Positions 57,516 to 64,000 of a stretch of 64,000 bases of DNA are shown here, piece by piece. Source of the stretch: Pyrinomonadaceae bacterium. Lineage in GTDB: Bacteria > Acidobacteriota > Blastocatellia > Pyrinomonadales > Pyrinomonadaceae. The notes beneath the pieces were generated by a model, which saw only the letters and a list, made by a program, of their open reading frames with translations, was not told where the DNA came from and searched no databases. The DNA lies in the NCBI GenBank assembly GCA_030841085.1, contig JAVEDP010000020.1:1-64000 (forward strand), given 5' to 3'. The position numbers were made by a program, and so were the translations under genes. Every line of letters starts with the position of its first letter. Positions within the stretch are counted from its first letter, which is position 1.

Positions 57516-58631
57516 ATGAAGACGTTGAATACCAACAAACGAAAGGGCGAGCGCGGTTCCATCCTGGCGATGTCAGCGATTGGAATGTTGGCAGTGTTAC
57601 TGGCGGTTGGGCTCGGAGTTGATATCAGCCGTTTTTACCTGGCGAAGACGGAGCTGCAAAACGCCGCTGACGCCGCCGCCCTGGCTGCAGTTTCAGGTCT
57701 GAATTCCTCGTCGACGGGAATAACTGAAGCCACCAACCGCGCGGTCCAGGTAATGAACAAGTACGACTTCAATCAGCAGTCAGTTTCCTTTCCGCGCGCC
57801 AATGTTTTGTTTGCGAAGAATCTTGATGGTCCATACATGAGCGAGGGTTCGGCACAGGCGACGCCCAAGGACATTCGCTTTGTTCAGGTAACCACGCCAC
57901 CGGCGCCCATTGCTGTGTCATTCGCTGTCAGCGTGCTGGGCAGCAGCAAGAATTTGAGCGCGACTGCGACGGCAGGATATTCAGTTCCGCTGAATGTGTT
58001 TTGCAACTGGCTGCCGGTTTCTGTGATTGATTACGACGTGCCGATGATGCCCGGTCAGACGTACACCATTCGTGCTGGCTCGGGAAATATGGTTTCGCCG
58101 GGCAACTACCAAATTCTTGCCGTCGCCGGCTCAGGAGGAAAAGACGTGCGCGTCGGCCTGGCGAGTGGCGTTGACATGTGCGCCGAAGCCGGAGCCACCT
58201 ACGCGGTTGATACCAAGACCGGTGTGACCGCCGGCGCCGTGAGACAGGGAATCAATACGCGCTTTGACGAATATCAGACATCGCAAGTCAATCCGGTTGA
58301 TATGCCTCCGGATGCAAATATCAAAGAGAACATTGACTACACGCAGTATCGCGCCGGCAGCCCTTCGCAATCTCCATCGCATACGCCGGTTCCGGGTCGT
58401 CGCGTCGTGATTATCCCGATCGTGAAATTCGCCGAATACGACCAGGGCAGAAACGTCGTCAAGTTCAACCGCTTCGGCCAGTTCTTTTTGCAAACAAAAG
58501 TCGGCAGCGGCAACGGTGGCGACATTCAAGCCGAGTACATCAACGACATCGTCGTTGCAGGAAAAGGCGGGTATGACCCAGCCGGCGGTCCAGCAAATAA
58601 CCTGATGGCCACGCCGGTTCTCTACAAGTAA
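57516..58631 (+). CDS. tadG: TadG-like pilus assembly protein
   Basis: The 371-aa protein starts with a pilin-like N-terminus (RGSILAMSAIGMLAVLLAVGLGVDISRFYLAKTELQNAADAAALA, read as several short motifs) typical of TadG/TadE-like pseudopilins. The C-terminal part resembles a Tad-associated periplasmic domain. GCAGGAGGGG lies just upstream of the ATG. It probably connects the pilus to the inner membrane complex. Confidence 0.85.
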   Translation: MKTLNTNKRKGERGSILAMSAIGMLAVLLAVGLGVDISRFYLAKTELQNAADAAALAAVSGLNSSSTGITEATNRAVQVMNKYDFNQQSVSFPRANVLFAKNLDGPYMSEGSAQATPKDIRFVQVTTPPAPIAVSFAVSVLGSSKNLSATATAGYSVPLNVFCNWLPVSVIDYDVPMMPGQTYTIRAGSGNMVSPGNYQILAVAGSGGKDVRVGLASGVDMCAEAGATYAVDTKTGVTAGAVRQGINTRFDEYQTSQVNPVDMPPDANIKENIDYTQYRAGSPSQSPSHTPVPGRRVVIIPIVKFAEYDQGRNVVKFNRFGQFFLQTKVGSGNGGDIQAEYINDIVVAGKGGYDPAGGPANNLMATPVLYK

Positions 58632-58643
58632 GCGAGGATGTTC

Positions 58644-59159
58644 ATGCATTGGCGACTGAGAAAAATCCGCTGTTCACGCCGCTTGCGACGAGTCATCAGA
58701 CTGCGCCGCACCATCGCGGACGAGCGGGGCGTTCAATTAGTTGAGCTCGCCATCGTCATTCCGATTCTCTTAATGCTGTTCGGCGCCACCGCGGAGTTTG
58801 GCAGATATTTTTACGAGTACACCACTCTGGCAAAAGCGTCCCGCGCGGGTGCGCGGTACCTGGCAACGGCCGCGGTTAATTCAGCCGAAGACACGAAAGC
58901 AAAGAACATCGTGGTCTTTGGAAATTCAGGTGGCACGGGTTCGCCAGTGCTTCCGGGAATGTCGGTTTCGAACGTGACCATCACGCGTCTGGGAGGTGTT
59001 CCGGTTCTGCCGCAGACGGTAACGGTGCAAATCACCAGTTTCAAGCACCAACCGATTTTTGATTTGGGCGCGCTAACCAAAGTGACATCGCTGTCGACGA
59101 ACGTCGATGTTAAGCCAAGCGTGACGATGCGCTATCTGTTGACGCAACCGCCAATTTGA
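58644..59159 (+). CDS. tadE: TadE-like pseudopilin 1
   Basis: The 171-aa product has a basic N-terminal tail and the TadE-type motif RGVQLVELAIVIPILLMLFGATAEFGRYFYEY. ATG 58644 follows GAGG by seven bases; ATG 58638 is too close to that site. The gene is 12 bases after tadG. Confidence 0.88.
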   Translation: MHWRLRKIRCSRRLRRVIRLRRTIADERGVQLVELAIVIPILLMLFGATAEFGRYFYEYTTLAKASRAGARYLATAAVNSAEDTKAKNIVVFGNSGGTGSPVLPGMSVSNVTITRLGGVPVLPQTVTVQITSFKHQPIFDLGALTKVTSLSTNVDVKPSVTMRYLLTQPPI

Positions 59160-59170
59160 AGGCAACCGAG

Positions 59171-59617
59171 ATGTTGAAACTTAACAAAGCGCGAAAGAAC
59201 GAACGAGGATCGACGTTGGTGGAATTTGCCATCGGAGCCTCGGTATTTCTGACGATACTGTTTGCCGTGCTCGAGTTTGGCCGCGCACTTTGGGTTCACA
59301 ACGCTTTGGCGGATGCAGCCCGGCGCGGCGCGCGTTACGCGGTGGTCCATCCAGCCTCGGATTACGCTTCAGTCAAAAACGTCGTTGTCTACGGCGATGC
59401 TGCCGGCGGATCGACACCGCTGGTGGATAAACTGACCACCTCGAACGTCAACATTAACTATTCCGGTTTTGGCCTCAGCGATGGTACGGCGACAGTCAGC
59501 ATCACTGGTTATCAATTCCAGTTTGTGCTGCCGCTGGTTTCGACTTCAATCACGATGCCCAGCTACTCGACGACGCTGACCGCCGAAAGCGCGGGGCTCA
59601 TTCCGGCAAATCTTTAA
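59171..59617 (+). CDS. tadE: TadE-like pseudopilin 2
   Basis: The 148-aa product carries RGSTLVEFAIGASVFLTILFAVLEFGRALWVHNAL, the TadE-like start. ATG 59171 is preceded by GAAGG at about eight bases. The stop is TAA at 59615-59617, which overlaps a possible upstream start for cpaE. Confidence 0.9.
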   Translation: MLKLNKARKNERGSTLVEFAIGASVFLTILFAVLEFGRALWVHNALADAARRGARYAVVHPASDYASVKNVVVYGDAAGGSTPLVDKLTTSNVNINYSGFGLSDGTATVSITGYQFQFVLPLVSTSITMPSYSTTLTAESAGLIPANL

Positions 59618-59676
59618 TGTCAGTACCGCCTGCGGTAGCGGGCTGGGTGAACTTTAAGAGAACAGGCAAACAGCAA

Positions 59677-60912
59677 ATGACGCAACCATTAACAATGGTA
59701 GTTCTAAGTACCGGCCTCGATGACTTCAAAGCCATGCGCGCCGCACTGTCCGGGGACGGTCGGGTTCAACTGTTGGCCGGCGGCGATGACGCGGAACAAC
59801 TTCATGAAGAAATTATTCGACTGAAACCCGCGGCTGCGCTTATCAGTCTGGGTCCGAACGCGGACCAGGCAATCAAAGTCATTGAACGTCTCGTTACCGA
59901 AGCGCCGCGAACGGCGCTAATAACCGCGGCGCAGGATGCTTCGCCTGATTTGATACTGCGGAGTTTGCGGGCCGGCGCGCGCGAGTTTTTGCGTCTGCCG
60001 ATTAGTCAGGACGAATTGAAAACAGTTCTCGATCGCGTTCAGGAATTTTGTTCCGGGCAGGTCGAAGCGCCGAAAAAGAAGGGCCGGATGATTGCCGTAT
60101 TTTCAAGCAAAGGCGGCTGCGGAACTTCTTTCGTGGCCACGAATCTTGCGGCGGCAACAGCGGCGCGCACTGTTCTCGTCGATCTCAATCTTCAGGCCGG
60201 CGACCTGCCGCTATTTCTTGGCCTCGATCCAAAATATTCGTTTGCCGACATGGCCGAGCATCGCAATCGGCTCGACGATGCGCTCATCGGCAGTTTTGTT
60301 ACGCCGCATTCGTCGAATCTGTCCTTGTTGGCCGCGCCGAAAGAGGCGGATTCGGCCGATGAAATCGAACCGGAACACGTTTTTGAAGTTCTGCAGCGCT
60401 TGCGTGAATCTTACGATTACGTCGTGCTCGATCCGCAGCACACTTTTGATTCGATCACTTTGGCCGCGTTGGACCAGGCAGACGAAATTGTGCTCGTGCT
60501 GACGCTCGACATTCCCGCCATCCGAAGCACGCAGCGCGCGCTGGAAATTTTCGATCGGCTTGGTTATCCGCGACAAAAGGTTCGCATTGTCGTCAATCGC
60601 TGGAGCAAACAGATCGATTTGGATCTGCGGCAAGTGGAAAAGTTTTTGGGTGAGCCGGTTATTGGTTTCATTCCCAGCGACTATCAGACGGCAGTCACGT
60701 CAATCAATCTGGGCCAGCCACTGGTCCAATCAGACGCGGGGTCGAAAATAGCGATCGAAATCAAGCGCATAGCGCACACGATCACAAGCGGGGCTGTCGC
60801 AATTCAAGAGAACCAGGGTCCACGTCCGGCATTCTGGAAATCACTCTTCAAACGACATGCAGCGCCAAACGCGCTGGAACTGCAGGTAAGTAGCACAGAC
60901 TTTAGTCTGTGA
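59677..60912 (+). CDS. cpaE: Tad pilus assembly ATPase-like protein CpaE/TadZ
   Basis: The 411-aa protein has a receiver-like N-terminus and a ParA/MinD-type ATPase domain with deviant Walker A FSSKGGCGTSFVATNLA, typical of TadZ, which marks the pole for the pilus machinery. ATG 59677 fits the family start; an earlier frame from 59617 would start at the tadE stop. The last six residues and the stop are encoded by a family B palindrome, so the original C-terminus may have been replaced. Confidence 0.9.
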   Translation: MTQPLTMVVLSTGLDDFKAMRAALSGDGRVQLLAGGDDAEQLHEEIIRLKPAAALISLGPNADQAIKVIERLVTEAPRTALITAAQDASPDLILRSLRAGAREFLRLPISQDELKTVLDRVQEFCSGQVEAPKKKGRMIAVFSSKGGCGTSFVATNLAAATAARTVLVDLNLQAGDLPLFLGLDPKYSFADMAEHRNRLDDALIGSFVTPHSSNLSLLAAPKEADSADEIEPEHVFEVLQRLRESYDYVVLDPQHTFDSITLAALDQADEIVLVLTLDIPAIRSTQRALEIFDRLGYPRQKVRIVVNRWSKQIDLDLRQVEKFLGEPVIGFIPSDYQTAVTSINLGQPLVQSDAGSKIAIEIKRIAHTITSGAVAIQENQGPRPAFWKSLFKRHAAPNALELQVSSTDFSL

Positions 60913-60975
60913 TTGAGTGGCAGAGACTTTAGTCTGTGATTTTGAACGAACGCCACAGACTAAAGTCTGTGCCAC
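60890..60975. repeat. Palindromic repeat, family B (copy 4), triple-arm form
   Basis: CACAGACTTTAGTCTGTG (60894-60911), CAGAGACTTTAGTCTGTG (60921-60938) and CACAGACTAAAGTCTGTG (60954-60971) form three palindromic arms. The first arm carries the stop of cpaE. It lies between cpaE and cpaF. Confidence 0.92.
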
Positions 60976-60996
60976 AAAGGTAAGCACAAAAACAAC

Positions 60997-62346
60997 ATGG
61001 CACTTCGAGAAAGATTGATAAAAGAGTCCGCCGGCTTTCCCGCAAACAGTAATGGCAACGGCAACGGCGCCGATGCCGGCGGTGCGCAATCGTTTCAGGA
61101 GATGAAGTCGCGGCTGCATCGCGCCCTTATCAACCGCATGGACCTGACGAAACTGTCGGCGCTGAGCCCGGAGCAGGTCCATGCTGAAGTTTCGCGTCTC
61201 GCCGAAAGCGTGTTGGCCCAGGAGGCAATGCCGCTGTCGACGTCCGAGCGGGACCGGCTCGTTAACGACGTGCAGCACGAACTGTTTGGCTTGGGACCGC
61301 TGGAGCCATTACTCGCCGACAGCACTATTTCCGACATCCTAGTCAATACATACGGCAAGATTTACGTCGAACGCCGCGGTAAACTCGAAATCACAAACGT
61401 AGCCTTCAAGGATGACGAGCACTTGATGCGCGTCATCGAGCGCATCGTATCTTCGGTGGGCCGGCGCATCGATGAATCGTCGCCGATGGTTGATGCGCGA
61501 CTGCGAGACGGCTCGCGCGTGAATGCGATCATTCCACCGCTCTCAATCGACGGCCCGGTACTTTCAATTCGTCGCTTTGGCGCCGAGCCTCTGCGCATGA
61601 ATTCCCTCATCGAAAACAAAGCGCTGACCAACGACATCGCCGACATGTTGCAGATGTGCGTGAGCGCGCGGCTGAACGTCTTGATTTCCGGAGGCACCGG
61701 CGCCGGCAAGACCACGCTGTTGAATGCGCTCTCGGCTTACATTCCGGAAGACGAACGCATCGTTACGATTGAAGATTCCGCCGAGCTGCAACTGCAACAA
61801 CCGCACGTAGTGCGTCTTGAAACGCGTCCACCAAATATCGAAAGCAAGGGTGAAGTCACGCAACGCGATTTGGTCCGTAACGCGCTGCGCATGCGTCCCG
61901 ACCGTATTGTTATTGGCGAGGTGCGCGGCGGCGAGGCGATCGACATGTTGCAGGCCATGAACACCGGCCATGACGGCAGTTTAACTACGGTGCATGCCAA
62001 CACTCCGCGCGACGCGCTGACTCGTCTGGAAACAATGATTCAAATGACCGGCATGCGTTTGTCCGATCGCGCGATGCGCCAGCAGATCGCATCCGCCATC
62101 AATCTGGTGGTCCAGGTTGCCCGTTTATCCGATGGCACTCGACGCGTTACTTCCATTTCTGAAATCACGGGAATGGAAGGCGAAACAATCACGATGCAGG
62201 AAATTTTCCAATACGAACGCACCGGCGTGGACTCGAATGGAATGGTGATTGGGCGCTTTCGTCCCACCGGAATTCGCCCGCGCTTTGCCGAACGACTCAA
62301 GACCAGCGGGTTCACGTTGCCGCGCGTCTTTTTCGAGGAAGCCTAG
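60997..62346 (+). CDS. cpaF: Tad secretion ATPase CpaF/TadA
   Basis: The 449-aa hexameric ATPase energises pilus assembly. Motifs are Walker [14 protein letters not shown], the Asp box and Walker B ([24 protein letters not shown]), and [11 protein letters not shown] for the His box. ATG 60997. Confidence 0.96.
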   Translation: MALRERLIKESAGFPANSNGNGNGADAGGAQSFQEMKSRLHRALINRMDLTKLSALSPEQVHAEVSRLAESVLAQEAMPLSTSERDRLVNDVQHELFGLGPLEPLLADSTISDILVNTYGKIYVERRGKLEITNVAFKDDEHLMRVIERIVSSVGRRIDESSPMVDARLRDGSRVNAIIPPLSIDGPVLSIRRFGAEPLRMNSLIENKALTNDIADMLQMCVSARLNVLISGGTGAGKTTLLNALSAYIPEDERIVTIEDSAELQLQQPHVVRLETRPPNIESKGEVTQRDLVRNALRMRPDRIVIGEVRGGEAIDMLQAMNTGHDGSLTTVHANTPRDALTRLETMIQMTGMRLSDRAMRQQIASAINLVVQVARLSDGTRRVTSISEITGMEGETITMQEIFQYERTGVDSNGMVIGRFRPTGIRPRFAERLKTSGFTLPRVFFEEA

Positions 62347-62351
62347 AACCC

Positions 62352-63317
62352 ATGTTCATCTCCTTCTTAGTTTTTCTGTTTGGACTGTTCCTCGTGCTCG
62401 GCGCGTACCTGCTCGCCACACATGGCACCGACGCCAAACGTGCGCGACTGCGACAACGCCTTTCGGAAGCGCTGCTCCATTCGGCTCACACCGAAGACAC
62501 GGAAGTTGTGCTCGCGCGCGCCGAGTTGATGAGTGAGATTCCCTGGTTGAATCGTTCGCTCGTGCGCATGCAGGCGGCACTGCAATTAAAAAGGATGTTG
62601 GACCAGGCGGACCTGCACATCACACCGTCGCGGTTGGTTATGTTTTCAGGAATGGCCGGGATGATGGCAGCGCTCGCCGCATCGATGATCACCGTTTCCA
62701 TCCTGGTGATGTTCGTTGCTGGAATTGTCGCCGCTTCGCTGCCGTTCGTTCACGTTTGGTGGAAACGGAAGAAGCGCTTCGAACACTTTCTCGAGCATCT
62801 GCCTGACGCCCTGGATTTGATGAGCCGCGCGCTAAGCGCTGGTCACGCCTTTTCGGAAGCGATGCATATGGTGTCAGCCGAAATGCCGGAACCGATCGCT
62901 ACTGAGTTTCGCAAAACTTACGAAGAACAAAACCTTGGTCTGTCGCTGAAGCTCGCGCTGGAAAATCTGATAGACCGCATTCCGTTGCTCGATTTACGGA
63001 TGTGCGTGACGGCGGTGCTGATTCAACGCGAAACCGGCGGCAACCTCGCCGAGATTCTGGAAAAAGTCGCCTATACCATTCGCGAGCGCTTTCGCATCAT
63101 GGGCGATTTGAAAACATTGACAACCAGCTCGCGGATGTCGGCGTGGCTTTTGTGCGGGCTGCCGATCTTCGTGACTATCGCCATCACGGCAATGAATCCC
63201 GATTACATGACGGTGTTGTGGAAAGATCCGCGCGGCCATTACCTGATTGCCACCGCGCTGTTCTTACAAGTGACTGGCATGATGATTGTGCGAAAAATTT
63301 TGAGGATAAAAATTTGA
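62352..63317 (+). CDS. tadB: Tad inner-membrane protein TadB
   Basis: The 321-aa protein has N-terminal and C-terminal membrane helices and a T2SF domain (LPDALDLMSRALSAGHAFSEAM, RTYEEQNLGLSLKLALENL, ILIQRETGGNLAEILEKVA-type motif). ATG 62352 is six bases after cpaF. It forms the inner-membrane platform with TadC. Confidence 0.94.
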   Translation: MFISFLVFLFGLFLVLGAYLLATHGTDAKRARLRQRLSEALLHSAHTEDTEVVLARAELMSEIPWLNRSLVRMQAALQLKRMLDQADLHITPSRLVMFSGMAGMMAALAASMITVSILVMFVAGIVAASLPFVHVWWKRKKRFEHFLEHLPDALDLMSRALSAGHAFSEAMHMVSAEMPEPIATEFRKTYEEQNLGLSLKLALENLIDRIPLLDLRMCVTAVLIQRETGGNLAEILEKVAYTIRERFRIMGDLKTLTTSSRMSAWLLCGLPIFVTIAITAMNPDYMTVLWKDPRGHYLIATALFLQVTGMMIVRKILRIKI

Positions 63318-63334
63318 AACCTGGTTTGAAACTT

Positions 63335-63532
63335 GGTCAGTTGTCAGTGGTTAGTGGTCCGTTGCAGAAAGCCGGCCGAGCCAACCTGCCAAGACAGACC
63401 CACTGACGCCATGAACCCCCAACCAAGAACGACACCAAAGTTATCGACGGACCACTGACCACTGACAACTGACCACCAACTACAAACTGCGGATGAAAAA
63501 TGCAACTGACCACTGACAACTGACCACTGACT
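63335..63532. repeat. Heptamer repeats GTCAGTT/CAACTGA between tadB and tadC
   Basis: GGTCAGTTGTCAGTGGTTAG (63335) is mirrored by GGACCACTGACCACTGACAA (63449) and again by CTGACCACTGACAACTGACC (63508). The units match those at 28428-28506. The tract ends just before tadC. Confidence 0.9.
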
Positions 63533-63535
63533 AAA

Positions 63536-64000
63536 ATGCTAATAATCATCGCCATCTCCACTTTCGTTTGTATCTCGCTCGCGATGCTCGGCGCGTACTG
63601 GCTTTTGTATCGCCCGCAAAGCGCGGCAACCGAACGGCTGAAGCGCCTGGGTGAAAACAATGCTGGTCCGGTCGCAAGCGCGGTCAACTTGGACGAGCGT
63701 CGTCCCAATACCGATTTGGCCCAACGCCTCGCGTCGCCCGTTAGTCGTCTATTGCCGCCTTCAGCCGCCGAAGCAAAGAAATTGCAGCAGCAGTTAATGC
63801 AGGCGGGATTTAGATCGCCGGGCGCCGCCGTCACATATCGCGCGATTCAAGTTTGCACCCTTGCAGGTTTGCCGGCGCTGGTCGCACTCGTTTGCGCGTT
63901 AATGGCGCGGCCGCTGCAAAGCGCTGTGCTCTACATTTTGTTCGCCTTCGTTATTGGATTTTTCCTGCCGCGTTATGCGCTACGCCGCATGATTCGGTCG
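63536..64000 (+). CDS. tadC: Tad inner-membrane protein TadC (partial, runs off the window)
   Basis: An open frame starts at ATG 63536 and continues to the end of the window (155 codons, no stop). It opens with an N-terminal membrane helix (STFVCISLAMLGAYWLLY), a polar linker with RLGENNAGPV, a helical segment LQQQLMQAGFRSPGAAVTYR, and further membrane helices (VLYILFAFVIGFFLPRYALR). The pattern and the position after TadB support TadC. Confidence 0.85.
   Translation, partial: MLIIIAISTFVCISLAMLGAYWLLYRPQSAATERLKRLGENNAGPVASAVNLDERRPNTDLAQRLASPVSRLLPPSAAEAKKLQQQLMQAGFRSPGAAVTYRAIQVCTLAGLPALVALVCALMARPLQSAVLYILFAFVIGFFLPRYALRRMIRS

Overview
This 64-kb window looks like chromosomal DNA from an Acidobacteriota-type Gram-negative bacterium, probably close to Blastocatellia/Pyrinomonadaceae. 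That assignment is inferred from gene content: two giant Oar-like TonB-dependent receptors with an N-terminal carboxypeptidase-regulatory domain, a sigma factor of the TIGR02999 type next to a Ser/Thr kinase with TPR repeats, and a Tad/Flp pilus locus. No rRNA, tRNA, CRISPR array, insertion sequence, prophage or integrase was found.

Layout. 0.2-13.1 kb: a CAT-like acetyltransferase, a TonB-dependent receptor, a small P-loop kinase-like protein, a membrane-anchored unknown, the sigma factor/TPR-kinase pair and an M3 metallopeptidase. 13.2-22.7 kb: a complete tryptophan operon, aroF-trpE-trpG-trpD-trpC-trpF-trpB-trpA plus an aromatic amino acid hydroxylase. It is preceded by a textbook attenuator: a sigma70-like promoter, a 31-aa leader peptide with Trp-Tyr-Trp-Trp, and a strong intrinsic terminator. 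23.5-32.8 kb: thrS-infC-rpmI-rplT-pheS-pheT-zapB-like-zapA, a 6S RNA and ymdB. infC appears to start at an AUA codon, and PheT lacks the usual tRNA-binding domain. 32.8-49 kb: a thioesterase, a secreted metalloprotease, an acyl-CoA carboxylase subunit, a regulator with TPRs and a Fis-type HTH diverging from a 51-aa secreted peptide, an AtuA gene apparently split in two, crotonases, a second TonB-dependent receptor and a split B12-dependent mutase. 49.2-51 kb: an FtsB/L-like protein and a phosphohexomutase. 51.5-64 kb: a sigma54 activator followed by a Tad pilus locus (three Flp pilins, CpaA, CpaB, secretin, TadE/G-like proteins, CpaE, CpaF, TadB, partial TadC), with a near-consensus sigma54 promoter at its head.

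The most unusual feature is a dense population of non-coding repeats inside and between the housekeeping operons. One class is long hyphenated palindromes of several sequence families; several of these supply the stop codon of the preceding gene, and two sit beside local duplications. The second class is heptanucleotide tandem repeats, many in inverted pairs; three tracts lie in frame inside protein-coding genes (pheT, a metalloprotease and the carboxylase subunit). The strongest candidate for an undescribed system is the divergent pair at 37.7-39.6 kb, a soluble TPR regulator and a short exported peptide, which resembles peptide-signalling modules in arrangement but not in domain order.
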